A stretch of 64,000 bases of DNA from Pelagibacteraceae bacterium AG-390-L03 (GTDB taxonomy: Bacteria > Pseudomonadota > Alphaproteobacteria > Pelagibacterales > Pelagibacteraceae), in NCBI GenBank assembly GCA_003279685.1, contig QCHA01000001.1:248001-312000 (forward strand). The letters are read 5' to 3'. Every line of letters starts with the position of its first letter. Position 1 is the stretch's first letter. The notes under the pieces are model-generated. The model was given only the letters and a program-made list of their open reading frames with translations, searched no databases and was not told the origin of the DNA. This document shows, one piece after another, positions 36,489-47,850 of the stretch. A program made the translations under genes and the position numbers.

Positions 36489-37865
36489 ATGTCTGAAAAA
36501 ACAAAACAATCTTGGCTAGATTCTCTCTCGGTATACAAAGATATTCGAATGGTAAGAATTCTTTTATTAGGAGCAATTAGTGGATTTCCTTGGGTATTAA
36601 TTGCAAGCAGTTTGAGTTTGTGGCTTAAAGAAGAAGGGTTGAGTAGATCTACAATAGGATGGGCAGGTTTAATTTTTGGAGTATATGCTTTTAATTATTT
36701 GTGGGCACCAATCATTGATAGAATTCAAATTCCAATACTTACAAAAAAACTAGGTCATAGAAGGGGCTGGATAGTTTTGATGCAGTCAATTATTTTATTA
36801 AGCTTATTAGTTTGGAGTGTAATAAATCCTACAGAAAATTTAGCATTATTAATTACTGTTGGATTAATTATTGCTATAGCATCCGCGACTCAAGATATAA
36901 CTGTAGATGCTTTAAGAATTGAGCAAATAAATGAAAATGAAGGAAAATCTATGGCTGCTGGTGCGGCTATGGCTGTTGTTGGATGGTGGACAGGCTACAA
37001 ATTAGGAGGAGTTGTTGCTTTATTCACAGCAGAATATTTTGAAAATCTAGGTATTGTTGATTATTGGCAAGCTACTTTTTTAATTTTAGGAGTTTTAATT
37101 ATTTTAATGAATATAGGGTTGATGTTTGTTCATGAGCCAATAGAAACAGACAGACAATCAAAACAAAAGGAGACAGACAAATTAATTGAGGGAAAACTTG
37201 GTTCTAGCAATATTATAACAAACTTTATTGCTTATATTACAGGAACTTTAGGTGGGCCTATTATTAGTTTTTTTAAAAAAAATGGTTTTGCAATTGCTGT
37301 AGGAATTTTAGGATTTGTCTTTTTGTTTAAAATAGGTGAAGCTTTCATGGGACGAATGTCTATTGTCTTCTATAAAGAAATTGGATTTTCCAAAGGTCAA
37401 ATTGCAATTTATTCGAAGGGACTTGGTTGGATAACAACAGTTGTATTTACTTTATTAGGTGGAATAATGGCCATGAGAGCTGGAACAATTAAAACAATGT
37501 TTTTTGCTGGAGGACTAATGGCTCTAACAAATCTTTTATTTGCAGTTTTAGCATGGACAGGAAAATCTGAGATTTTATTTGCAATTGCGGTGATAGCTGA
37601 CGATATTACTGCTGCATTTGCAACTGTAGCATTTGTTGCATTTATATCATTATTAGTTGATAGAACGTATACAGCTACACAATATGCATTACTTGCTTCA
37701 ATTGGCACCGCTGGTAGAACTACACTGGCTTCTTCTTCTGGAGCACTAGTTGATTGGTTAAATGGAGATTGGGGAACATTTTTTGTTTTAACTACTATTA
37801 TGGTTATACCATCTTTAATTTGTTTATGGTTAATAAAAAACAAGATTAAAATTGGTGCAAAATAA
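36489..37865 (+). CDS. ampG: AmpG-like MFS permease (muropeptide transporter type)
   Basis: 458 residues from the ATG at 36489, which has a GGAGAA ahead of it; the track start lies inside trkH. Twelve-segment MFS protein of the AmpG/PAT type: FPWVLIASSLSLWLKEEGL, FNYLWAPIIDRI, GHRRGWIVLMQ, SATQDITVDALRI. AmpG imports anhydro-muropeptides from the periplasm. The next, overlapping gene is an NlpC/P60 peptidase, which supports a cell-wall recycling role. Other PAT-family substrates remain possible. Confidence 0.8.
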   Translation: MSEKTKQSWLDSLSVYKDIRMVRILLLGAISGFPWVLIASSLSLWLKEEGLSRSTIGWAGLIFGVYAFNYLWAPIIDRIQIPILTKKLGHRRGWIVLMQSIILLSLLVWSVINPTENLALLITVGLIIAIASATQDITVDALRIEQINENEGKSMAAGAAMAVVGWWTGYKLGGVVALFTAEYFENLGIVDYWQATFLILGVLIILMNIGLMFVHEPIETDRQSKQKETDKLIEGKLGSSNIITNFIAYITGTLGGPIISFFKKNGFAIAVGILGFVFLFKIGEAFMGRMSIVFYKEIGFSKGQIAIYSKGLGWITTVVFTLLGGIMAMRAGTIKTMFFAGGLMALTNLLFAVLAWTGKSEILFAIAVIADDITAAFATVAFVAFISLLVDRTYTATQYALLASIGTAGRTTLASSSGALVDWLNGDWGTFFVLTTIMVIPSLICLWLIKNKIKIGAK

Positions 37866-38601
37866 TTTTTATTTCAAAGGTAATTTTTCAAATATTTATA
37901 AAAAACCTTCAAAAAAATCTGAAGTAACTTCACAAATTATATATGGTGAGGAATTCAAAATTTTATCAAAAAATAAAAGTTGGATTAAAATTAAAACTTT
38001 ATTCGATAATTATAAAGGATTTATTAGAAATACAAAATATGTAGAAAATTTTAGCCCTAATTATAAAGTTAGTTCTATAAAGGCAAAAATTTATAAAAAA
38101 CCTGGAATTAAAACAAACAGTTGGCTTCCACTTGCATCTAGATTATCTGTATTAGAACAAAAAAAAAATTATATACAAATCGAGAAAAGTAAATGGATTA
38201 AAAAAATAGATATTAAAAAATTAAATCATAAAGATAATAATTATATAAAAATATTTAAAAAATTTTTAAATGTAAAATATGTTTGGGGTGGAAAAACATT
38301 TAAAGGTATTGACTGTTCAGCTTTATTACAAATATTTTTCAGTTATAATAATTCATTTTATCCCAGAGATACAAGAGATCAGATCAAGTATACTAAAAAG
38401 AATTTAAAAAAAAGAAAATTCAAAAAAGGAGATATTATATTTTGGAAAGGTCATGTTGCTATATGTTTAAATTCCAAACAATTAATTCATGCTTACGGAC
38501 CAGAAAAAAAAGTAATTATTATGCCAATTATAGAAACAATTAACAGAATCGAAAGGACTGCAAAACTTAAAGTAAAAAAAATATCTAGAATAAAATATTA
38601 A
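37852..38601 (+). CDS. NlpC/P60 peptidase with SH3-like domains, apparently cytosolic
   Basis: 249 residues: two SH3-like repeats (IYKKPSKKSEV and KIYKKPGIKTNSW starts) followed by an NlpC/P60 domain with catalytic Cys in FKGIDCSALL, His in WKGHVAICL and a third polar residue in LIHAYG. No signal peptide is seen, so it is probably cytoplasmic and cleaves imported murein peptides, like YkfC-type gamma-D-Glu-L-diamino acid endopeptidases. The start is uncertain: TTG at 37852 or GTG at 37855, both inside the permease gene. Confidence 0.82.
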   Translation: MVQNNFYFKGNFSNIYKKPSKKSEVTSQIIYGEEFKILSKNKSWIKIKTLFDNYKGFIRNTKYVENFSPNYKVSSIKAKIYKKPGIKTNSWLPLASRLSVLEQKKNYIQIEKSKWIKKIDIKKLNHKDNNYIKIFKKFLNVKYVWGGKTFKGIDCSALLQIFFSYNNSFYPRDTRDQIKYTKKNLKKRKFKKGDIIFWKGHVAICLNSKQLIHAYGPEKKVIIMPIIETINRIERTAKLKVKKISRIKY

Positions 38602-39494
38602 TTTCTTCCAAAATCAGGTCTATCAATATCTTGTTTCAATTTAATAATTTTTGATCTTACTTTTTTAGTTTGAATAAGTTTTTTAATAATGGATTTATTA
38701 TTTTTTAAATTAATATCTTTTTTAAATTGATTTAAATTTTTTACAAATAAATCAATCGCTTTAGAAATGTTGTTTCTGTTATTAAAAAAAATATCTCTCC
38801 ACATGATTTCATTTGATGCTGCAATTCTAGAAAAATCTCTTAATCCACCAGCACTATACTTGATTAGCTCATAACTTTGTTTTTTTTCAAAATCTTGCGC
38901 AGACTTCACCAGATTATAAGCAATTAAGTGTGGTAAATGACTAGTTATTGAAAAAATTTTATCATGTTTTTTAGGATTCATTACAACTACTTTTGATCCA
39001 ATTTTTTTCCAAAACTTGGTTAAAATTTTTATATTATTTTTTTTAGTATTTTTTTCTTTAATGATTATACACCACCTATCAGTAAACATATTTTCTTTTC
39101 CATGCTCTGGTCCACTTACCTCTGAACCAGCTATTGGGTGACTTTGAGTCCAGTGAACACCTTTCTTTAAGAATTTTTTAATAATTTTAGAGGTTTCAAT
39201 TTTTGAAGAACCAATATCAGTAATCAATGTTTTTGATGAAATAAAATTATTAATTTTTAAAATAATATCTTTGTATTCACTCATTGGAGTACAAAAAATA
39301 ATTAGATCTGAATTAGTTACACCTTCTTTTAATGATTTAATAATTGTTCCAGATAACTTTAAATTTTTTATTTTACTGATATTCAATTTTGATTTTTCGT
39401 AAATGAATATTTTCTTAGCTATTTTTTTTTTACTAATACGTCTTAATAAAGATGAACCTAATAATCCACAGCCAATAATTAAAATATTTTTCAT
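38598..39494 (-). CDS. tyrA: Prephenate/arogenate dehydrogenase
   Basis: 298-residue Rossmann protein: ILIIGCGLLGSSLLRRI at the N-terminus, LIIFCTPMSEY, then HWTQSHPIAGSEVSGPEHG, the prephenate dehydrogenase signature with catalytic His. Makes the tyrosine precursor. Overlaps hisC by four bases; HisC-type aminotransferases often also serve the aromatic pathway, which explains the pairing. Confidence 0.93.
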   Translation of the reverse strand: MKNILIIGCGLLGSSLLRRISKKKIAKKIFIYEKSKLNISKIKNLKLSGTIIKSLKEGVTNSDLIIFCTPMSEYKDIILKINNFISSKTLITDIGSSKIETSKIIKKFLKKGVHWTQSHPIAGSEVSGPEHGKENMFTDRWCIIIKEKNTKKNNIKILTKFWKKIGSKVVVMNPKKHDKIFSITSHLPHLIAYNLVKSAQDFEKKQSYELIKYSAGGLRDFSRIAASNEIMWRDIFFNNRNNISKAIDLFVKNLNQFKKDINLKNNKSIIKKLIQTKKVRSKIIKLKQDIDRPDFGRN

Positions 39495-40576
39495 TTTTTT
39501 AATACTTGTTTAATAGTACTCATAAATTTTAAATTTTCTTTTTTAGATCCAATAGTTAATCTTAATTTATTCTTTATATGATAACCATCTTCAGTTGATC
39601 TTAATATGATTCCCTTATCTTTAAGTTTTTCATACAAAAATTTTGCTGAATAATTGCATTTTTCAAAATTAAGTAACAAAAAGTTTGCTGAAACTGAATT
39701 TGAATAAATATTATATTTTTCAAGAAACTTTTTAATGTTTCTCGCATGAAATAAATTATGTTTAATTGATTTGTTAATAAATGCTTTATCTTTAAGTGAC
39801 TCGACTGCAACTAATTGGGCAATACCATTTACATTAAATGGGGGTTTTATAACATTTAGTGCATCTACTATTTTTTTTGAACCATACCCCCAACCTACTC
39901 TCAAAGATGCTAATCCAAACATTTTAGAAAAAGTTCTTAGAATGAAAACATTATCCTTATTTCTAAATAAATCTAAGCCTGATGAATAATCTTTATTTTT
40001 CATATATTCAGCATAGGCATCATCAATAACTAATAAAATTTTTTTATCTAATTTTTTTCTTAAATCCATTACCTCTTTTTTAGTTATGTAGGTTCCCGTT
40101 GGATTATTTGGGTTAGCTATAAAAACAATTTTAGTTTTCTTTGTAATTTTTCTTAAAATTTCTTTAACAGAAACTTTAAAATTACTTTCCTTAGCAAATA
40201 CAACTTTTGCACCAACAATTTTTGAGTAAATTCTGTACATTAAAAAGCTATATTCTGGAATTACAACCTCATCTTTTGGATTTAAAAATAATTGACAGAT
40301 CATTTGAATAACTTCATCTGATCCTGCTCCACAAATAATTTTATCTAAATTACATTTGTAAGCTTTGGATATTGCTTTTCTTAAATTTTGAGATTTTCCG
40401 TCAGGATATTTATCTAAAATTAGATTTTTGTTTGATATAATTTTCTTAGCTTTAGGACTCATGCCTAAAGCAGATTCATTCGCAGACAGCTTAATTACCT
40501 TTTTAAATTTATTAACTTTTGATTTACCAGGCTTATAAGCTTCGATATTAAATTTTTTGAAATTTGGAGTTATCAT
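39491..40576 (-). CDS. hisC: Histidinol-phosphate aminotransferase
   Basis: 361-residue class I/II PLP aminotransferase. NPNNPTGTYI, VIDDAYAEY and the PLP Lys in RTFSKMFGLASLRVGWG are intact. Expected to act in histidine synthesis and, by its coupling to tyrA, probably also on aromatic keto acids. Divergent from the metX leader across about 190 bases. Confidence 0.93.
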   Translation of the reverse strand: MITPNFKKFNIEAYKPGKSKVNKFKKVIKLSANESALGMSPKAKKIISNKNLILDKYPDGKSQNLRKAISKAYKCNLDKIICGAGSDEVIQMICQLFLNPKDEVVIPEYSFLMYRIYSKIVGAKVVFAKESNFKVSVKEILRKITKKTKIVFIANPNNPTGTYITKKEVMDLRKKLDKKILLVIDDAYAEYMKNKDYSSGLDLFRNKDNVFILRTFSKMFGLASLRVGWGYGSKKIVDALNVIKPPFNVNGIAQLVAVESLKDKAFINKSIKHNLFHARNIKKFLEKYNIYSNSVSANFLLLNFEKCNYSAKFLYEKLKDKGIILRSTEDGYHIKNKLRLTIGSKKENLKFMSTIKQVLKK

Positions 40577-40649
40577 TTTTTTAATTTATGAGCTCTTTAT
40601 AGATAAAATTACAAATTTTTATAGAGAATAAGAGAATTTTTTAAAAAAA

Positions 40650-40678
40650 TTGACATAATAAATAAGTTCTAGTAAAAA
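40650..40678 (+). promoter_or_regulatory. Predicted metX promoter
   Basis: TTGACA, a 17-base spacer and TAAAAA. The predicted first transcribed base is near 40685, exactly where the first stem of the riboswitch begins, which makes this promoter more credible than the weak -10 alone. Confidence 0.55.
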
Positions 40679-40684
40679 AATTAT

Positions 40685-40736
40685 GCGCTGATTTAACTGA
40701 ATTGCGAGCGCTTAAAAAAAACCGCTAAAATAGTTT
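40685..40736 (+). promoter_or_regulatory. SAM-II riboswitch upstream of metX
   Basis: The leader reads GCGCTGATTTAACT, then ATTGCGAGCGC, an A-run and CCGCTAAAATAGTT. This follows the SAM-II consensus GCGCUGAUUUAAC...UUGC.AGCGC...GCUAAA closely. Stem P1 pairs GCGCT (40685-40689) with AGCGC (40707-40711). The pseudoknot can pair AACT (40695-40698) with AGTT (40732-40735), where known examples use different bases, consistent with covariation. SAM binding is expected to lower metX expression. ATG is 32 bases further on. Confidence 0.93.
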
Positions 40737-40767
40737 TTTTTCTCACAATTCAAATAAGGCCTAAAAT

Positions 40768-41886
40768 ATGAATACTGAGAAAAATATAAAAACTTTATTG
40801 GTAAAAAAACCACTTAAGTTAGACTGCGGAAAGACAATTAATAATTTCCCTATAGCCTATGAAACTTATGGATCTTTAAACGAAAAAAAAGATAATGCCA
40901 TTTTAGTTTTTCATGCTTTAACAGGTGATCAATTTGTTACCGGCTTAAACCCAATTACTAATAAAGATGGGTGGTGGTCGTATGCTGTAGGGCCTAATAA
41001 ATCAATTGATACAAATAAATATTTTGTAATATGCTCGAATGTAATCGGAGGATGTCTAGGCTCGTTTGGGCCAAGTCACAAAGATCCTGAAACCCAAAAA
41101 GTTTTTGGAACTAATTTTCCTGTAATTACTATTAATGACATGGTCAATGCTCAATATAATTTGATTGAACACTTTGGCATAGACAAACTTTTTTCAATTG
41201 TTGGTGGATCAATGGGTGGTATGCAAGTACTTCAATTTATTAGTAATTTCCCTGATAAAGCAAAAACTGTGATACCTATAGCATGCACATCCAGTCACTC
41301 TGCACAAAATATTGCATTTAATGAGCTTGGAAGACAAGCGATTGCCGCAGATAGTAATTGGAATGAAGGAAATTATAATTCCAAAGATACTATACCCGAT
41401 AAAGGTTTGGCAGTTGCAAGAATGGCTGCTCATATCACATATCTTTCAAAAAAAGGTCTTCAAGAAAAATTTGGAAGAAAATTACAAGAAAGAGAAGATC
41501 TTAAATTTGGATTTGACGCAGATTTTCAAATTGAAAGTTACTTGAGATATCAAGGATCAGTTTTTGTAGATAGATTTGATGCAAATAGTTACCTTTATAT
41601 TACGAGGGCTATGGATTACTTTGATTTAAGTAAACAATTTAACGGAAATTTGTCAGATGCTTTTAAAGAAACCAGGGCTAAATTTTTCATAATATCTTTT
41701 ACATCAGATTGGCTTTATCCTACTCAGGAAAATAAAGATATCGTAATTGCTTTAAATGCTATTGGTGCTGATGTAGGTTTTGTTGAAATTGAGTCAGATA
41801 AAGGACATGACTCTTTCTTACTTGATGTTCCAGACTTTCTAAGTGCTCTTAAAAATTTTTTAGATAAATCTTATATTGAAAATTAA
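40768..41886 (+). CDS. metX: Homoserine O-acetyltransferase
   Basis: 372-residue alpha/beta hydrolase that activates homoserine for methionine synthesis. Nucleophile Ser in VGGSMGGMQVL, Asp in FTSDWLYP and His in ESDKGHDSFLLD form the triad; HALTGDQFV and GGCLGSFGPSH are family blocks. Controlled by the SAM-II element upstream. Two bases separate it from metW. Some MetX-like enzymes use succinyl-CoA; the acyl donor is not decided here. Confidence 0.95.
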   Translation: MNTEKNIKTLLVKKPLKLDCGKTINNFPIAYETYGSLNEKKDNAILVFHALTGDQFVTGLNPITNKDGWWSYAVGPNKSIDTNKYFVICSNVIGGCLGSFGPSHKDPETQKVFGTNFPVITINDMVNAQYNLIEHFGIDKLFSIVGGSMGGMQVLQFISNFPDKAKTVIPIACTSSHSAQNIAFNELGRQAIAADSNWNEGNYNSKDTIPDKGLAVARMAAHITYLSKKGLQEKFGRKLQEREDLKFGFDADFQIESYLRYQGSVFVDRFDANSYLYITRAMDYFDLSKQFNGNLSDAFKETRAKFFIISFTSDWLYPTQENKDIVIALNAIGADVGFVEIESDKGHDSFLLDVPDFLSALKNFLDKSYIEN

Positions 41887-41888
41887 TT

Positions 41889-42485
41889 ATGAAAAATGAA
41901 TTTAAAGTTATTGCTGAATTAATTGAACAAGATAAAAAAGTTTTAGATGTTGGGTGTGCTGATGGAACTTTGATGAAATTTTTAAAAGATAACAAAAATA
42001 TTAACATTAGAGGATTAGAAATCTCAAAAGATAAAGTGCAAAAATGTATAGCTAAAGGTTTAACAGTAATTGAGGGAAATGCTGAAAAAGATTTAATACA
42101 ATTTCCTGATAAATCTTTTGATTATGTTGTTTTAAGTCAAACACTTCAGGCATTTTTAAATCCTGAAAAAGTAATAAATGAATTATTAAGAGTTGGAAAA
42201 AAAGCGATAGTTACGATACCTAATTTCGGTTATTGGAAAATTAGACTTCATTTGTTAACTAAAGGAACAATGCCTATAACCAAAACATTACCTGATGAAT
42301 GGTATAACACTCCAAATTTACACATGTGTACAATTAAAGATTTTGTTCATTTTGTAAAATCTAGAAATATTAAAATTTTTAAATCAATAGCTCTTAACAA
42401 TGAAAACGTGTCATCAATTAATGATACTAATCTGGGTGTTAAAAATTTATATGCTGATTTGGGTATATTTTTAATTGAAAAATAA
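41889..42485 (+). CDS. metW: Methionine biosynthesis protein MetW
   Basis: 198-residue methyltransferase-fold protein: VLDVGCADGTLMKFL, GLEISKDKVQKCIAKG, DYVVLSQTLQAFLNPEKV, TIPNFGYWKIRLHLL, all typical of MetW. It works with MetX, probably stimulating its activity, rather than as an independent methyltransferase. Cotranscribed with metX. Confidence 0.95.
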   Translation: MKNEFKVIAELIEQDKKVLDVGCADGTLMKFLKDNKNINIRGLEISKDKVQKCIAKGLTVIEGNAEKDLIQFPDKSFDYVVLSQTLQAFLNPEKVINELLRVGKKAIVTIPNFGYWKIRLHLLTKGTMPITKTLPDEWYNTPNLHMCTIKDFVHFVKSRNIKIFKSIALNNENVSSINDTNLGVKNLYADLGIFLIEK

Positions 42486-42486
42486 T

Positions 42487-43206
42487 ATGAGAATAGAAAT
42501 AATTCCATGCTTAAAAGATAACTACAGTTATTTGATAATTGATGAATCTAATAATAATGCATGCGTTGTTGACCCAAGTGAAGCTGGGCCAGTTATTAAT
42601 TTTATTGAAAAAGAAAATATTTCCCTAAAATATATACTAAATACACATCATCATTTTGATCATGTTGGAGGGAACATGGATCTAAAAAATAGATACAATT
42701 CAATTGTAGTTGGCTATAAGGATGATGCTAATAGAATTCCAGAAATTGAGGTTTTAGTTGAAGATGGTCAAATTTGGAAAGCTGATAATTTTGAGGCAAA
42801 AATTATTCATGTGCCTGGTCATACAATAGGTCATATTAGTTTTTATTTTTTTAAAGAAAAACTAATCTTTACCGGTGACACATTATTTTCTCTTGGTTGT
42901 GGAAAAATTTTTGAAGGCACTTATCAAGAAATGTTTAGCTCTTTAGATAAGATTAAAAGCCTTCCTGATGACACTAAAATTTATTGTGGACATGAATATA
43001 CACTTCAAAATTCCCAGTTTTGTATCAAGTATGAGCCTGAGAATTTAAATTTACAAAATAAAATATCAAAAATTAATGAAAAAATTAAAAAAAAACTGCC
43101 TACTATCCCTTCCAGCATCAAAGATGAAAAAGAATGTAATATATTTTTAAGAGCAAAAAACGTTGAATCCTTTTCAAAATTGAGAGATTTAAAGGATAAT
43201 TTCTAA
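42487..43206 (+). CDS. gloB: Hydroxyacylglutathione hydrolase (glyoxalase II)
   Basis: Start set at the ATG at 42487 (MRIEIIPCL), one base after the metW stop; the track start is a TTG within metW. The 239-residue protein has the metallo-beta-lactamase motif THHHFDHVGG, VPGHTIGHI, FTGDTLFSLGCGKIFEG and CGHEYTLQNSQF. Hydrolyses S-lactoylglutathione in methylglyoxal detoxification. Probably the third gene on the metX transcript. Confidence 0.93.
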   Translation: MRIEIIPCLKDNYSYLIIDESNNNACVVDPSEAGPVINFIEKENISLKYILNTHHHFDHVGGNMDLKNRYNSIVVGYKDDANRIPEIEVLVEDGQIWKADNFEAKIIHVPGHTIGHISFYFFKEKLIFTGDTLFSLGCGKIFEGTYQEMFSSLDKIKSLPDDTKIYCGHEYTLQNSQFCIKYEPENLNLQNKISKINEKIKKKLPTIPSSIKDEKECNIFLRAKNVESFSKLRDLKDNF

Positions 43207-43216
43207 TTAATTCGAC

Positions 43217-43244
43217 TTGACTAAAACCTTGCTACAACTATATT
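43217..43244 (+). promoter_or_regulatory. Predicted rplU promoter
   Basis: TTGACT, 16 bases, TATATT, in the 65-base gap between gloB and rplU, with about 20 bases of leader to the ATG. Both hexamers are near consensus, as expected for a ribosomal operon. Confidence 0.6.
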
Positions 43245-43271
43245 GCGGTAACTTAAATTTAAATTCTTGCT

Positions 43272-43685
43272 ATGTCATACGCTATAATAAAAACAGGTGG
43301 AAAGCAGTACAAAGTAAAAGCTGGTGAAATCCTTAAAATTGAAAAATTACCAGATTCAAAACCTGAGTCTAAAGTAGAATTCAACGAAGTACTTGCATAT
43401 GGAGATGATAAATCTATAGAAATAGGTACCCCACATGTTGAAGGTGCTAAAGTAGAAGCTGATTTAATTAAAAATGGTAAAGATAGAACAATTTTAATCT
43501 TCAAAAAAAGAAGAAGACATAATTCAAGAAGAAAAAATGGTCATAGACAAGAACACACGATGATTAGAATTAACAAAATTTTTTCTAAAGATGGTAAAGT
43601 TTTATCTGAAGCAGAAAAAATGGTTAAACCAACTAAAAAAATTGAAGCTGAAGTTAAACCAAAAACAGAAGTGGTAAATAAATAA
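43272..43685 (+). CDS. rplU: Ribosomal protein bL21
   Basis: 137 residues: the standard L21 domain (MSYAIIKTGGKQYKVKAGE, FKKRRRHNSRRKNGHRQEHTMIRI) followed by an extra Lys/Glu-rich tail of about 30 residues (MVKPTKKIEAEVKPKTEV). The core L21 is about 103 residues, and such tails are common in alphaproteobacteria. Head of a rplU-rpmA-obgE run. Confidence 0.96.
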   Translation: MSYAIIKTGGKQYKVKAGEILKIEKLPDSKPESKVEFNEVLAYGDDKSIEIGTPHVEGAKVEADLIKNGKDRTILIFKKRRRHNSRRKNGHRQEHTMIRINKIFSKDGKVLSEAEKMVKPTKKIEAEVKPKTEVVNK

Positions 43686-43697
43686 ATTAGGTAAGTT

Positions 43698-43952
43698 ATG
43701 GCAACAAAAAAAGCAGGTGGATCATCGAGAAACGGACGAGATAGTGCTGGGCGAAGACTTGGTGTTAAAAAGTATGGTGGTGAAACGGTAATACCTGGAA
43801 ATATTATTGTAAGACAAAGAGGAACTAAAATTTTTCCTGGTGAAAATGTAGGAATGGGTAAAGATCATTCTATTTTTTCGGTAGCAAGAGGTAAAGTTGT
43901 ATTCAAAAAATCAAAAGCAGATAGAACTTTCGTTTCAGTAAAACCCAATTAA
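43698..43952 (+). CDS. rpmA: Ribosomal protein bL27
   Basis: 84 residues beginning [20 protein letters not shown], the classic L27 N-terminus that reaches the peptidyl-transferase centre; [21 protein letters not shown] follows. No Firmicutes-type leader extension. 12 bases after rplU. Confidence 0.97.
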   Translation: MATKKAGGSSRNGRDSAGRRLGVKKYGGETVIPGNIIVRQRGTKIFPGENVGMGKDHSIFSVARGKVVFKKSKADRTFVSVKPN

Positions 43953-43955
43953 TAG

Positions 43956-46059
<2,104 letters not shown>

Positions 46060-46060
46060 A

Positions 46061-47311
46061 ATGATTAAAAAAATGAACTTAATAGGTATTAAAAGTAGAA
46101 GAGCTTCTGAAAAAAAAGTTAATATAGATACCAAAAATAAAGTTTTAAATCTTTATGCTAAATTACTCGATAAAGAAAAAAAATTGATTTTAAGAGAAAA
46201 CTTAAAAGATATTAAGTTTGCCAAAAATAAAGGAATTAAAGAAAATCTAATTAAAAGACTACAAATCGATAAAGTAAAACTCAAAAATATCCAAGACTCA
46301 GTCATTAAAATTTCAAAACTAAAAGATCCTGTAAATGTAACTCTTAAAAAATGGAGTAGACCAAATGGATTAAATATAAAAAGAGTAACTATACCTATTG
46401 GCGTAATTGGTGTTATTTTTGAAAGTAGACCTAATGTAACATCTGATGTAGCAGGTCTATGCTTCAAATCTGGTAATGCTGTAATTTTAAAAGGTGGATC
46501 AGAGGCTATAAATACCAATAGAATACTTGCAAAATTATTTAGACAAGCTCTTAGAAAAAATAATGTTGATGAAAATTATATCCAATTTGTAGACTCTAAA
46601 GATAGAAAAATGGTCGACATCATGCTTTCTAAAATGAAAAAATACATTGATGTGATAATTCCTAGAGGTGGAAAAAATTTAGTAAAAAGAGTTCAGGATT
46701 TTTCAACAGTTCCTATAATTGGTCATCTGGAAGGTATTTGTCACACATTTATTGATAAAGATGCTGAATTTAATATGGCATCAAAAATCATTTATAATGC
46801 AAAATTAAGAAATACAGCTATTTGCGGTGCAACTGAAACTATTTTACTTCATGAGAAAATAGTTAAAAAATTTTGTAATCCAATTTTAAAAAGACTTGAG
46901 GATCAGAATTGCAAAATATATGGGGATAATATCGTGAGAAAATATTATAAAGGTAAAATATATCCAGCCAAAGAGAAAGATTGGTCTACGGAATATTTAA
47001 CAGCTGCTGTTTCGGTTAAAGTTGTTAAAAGTTATGATGAAGCTATCAATCATATCAATAAATATGGAACTATGCATACCGATTCAATTGTTACTAAAAA
47101 TAAAAAAACAGCTAATAAGTTTTTAAAGAATGTTAAAAGCTCTATTGCAATGCATAACACCTCAACTCAATTTGCTGATGGTGGTGAATTTGGCTTTGGT
47201 GGAGAAGTGGGTATATCTACAAATACACTTCCCCCAAGAGGTCCTGTTGGTTTAGAGCAATTAGTTTCATACAAATATGAAATCTCAAGTAAAGGAAAAA
47301 TAAGAAAATAA
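46061..47311 (+). CDS. proA: Glutamate-5-semialdehyde dehydrogenase
   Basis: 416 residues, the aldehyde-dehydrogenase-fold gamma-glutamyl phosphate reductase. Landmarks: IPIGVIGVIFESRPNVTSDVAG, the catalytic Cys in NTAICGATETILLH, and GEVGISTNTLPPRGPVGLEQL at the C-terminus. Second step of proline synthesis. Confidence 0.96.
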   Translation: MIKKMNLIGIKSRRASEKKVNIDTKNKVLNLYAKLLDKEKKLILRENLKDIKFAKNKGIKENLIKRLQIDKVKLKNIQDSVIKISKLKDPVNVTLKKWSRPNGLNIKRVTIPIGVIGVIFESRPNVTSDVAGLCFKSGNAVILKGGSEAINTNRILAKLFRQALRKNNVDENYIQFVDSKDRKMVDIMLSKMKKYIDVIIPRGGKNLVKRVQDFSTVPIIGHLEGICHTFIDKDAEFNMASKIIYNAKLRNTAICGATETILLHEKIVKKFCNPILKRLEDQNCKIYGDNIVRKYYKGKIYPAKEKDWSTEYLTAAVSVKVVKSYDEAINHINKYGTMHTDSIVTKNKKTANKFLKNVKSSIAMHNTSTQFADGGEFGFGGEVGISTNTLPPRGPVGLEQLVSYKYEISSKGKIRK

Positions 47312-47326
47312 ATTTAATATAAAAAA

Positions 47327-47833
47327 ATGAAAATTGGAATTTTAGGAGGTTCATTTGATCCAGCTCATAAAGGTCATTTGGTAATATCCAAGGAAGCTAA
47401 AAGAAGATTTAAACTTGAAAAAATTATTTGGGCAGTAACTAAAAAAAATCCTCTCAAAGCTGAAAGTAAAACATCAATATCTAAAAAAATAAAAGATTGT
47501 AAAAAAATAATTGGATTGAATTCTTTTATAAAAGTGAAATTTTATGAAAGTATCATAAAGTCTAATAAAACTATTGATTTAATCAACCATCTTAAAAAAA
47601 ATAAAAACTTTGAAATTTATTTTTTAATGGGAGCTGATAACCTAATTAACTTTCATAAATGGTTTAAATCTAAATTAATTTCAGAAAAATGTAATATCAT
47701 CGTATTTGATCGTCACGGATATAAAAAAAATTCTTTAAAATCAAAGACATTTAAAAGACTTAACAATAAAACTCTTACATTTGTAGAGTTTAAAAAAGTC
47801 AACATTTCATCTTCTCAATTAAGAAAAATTTGA
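47327..47833 (+). CDS. nadD: Nicotinate-nucleotide adenylyltransferase
   Basis: 168 residues. GGSFDPAHKGHL contains the HxGH nucleotidyl-transfer motif, FLMGADNLINFHKW is the substrate block, and NISSSQLRKI the C-terminal SSTxIR-like motif. NAD synthesis. The conserved order obgE-proBA-nadD-rsfS supports it. Slightly short for the family. Confidence 0.93.
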   Translation: MKIGILGGSFDPAHKGHLVISKEAKRRFKLEKIIWAVTKKNPLKAESKTSISKKIKDCKKIIGLNSFIKVKFYESIIKSNKTIDLINHLKKNKNFEIYFLMGADNLINFHKWFKSKLISEKCNIIVFDRHGYKKNSLKSKTFKRLNNKTLTFVEFKKVNISSSQLRKI

Positions 47834-47850
47834 TAGTCTAATCTTAATTA

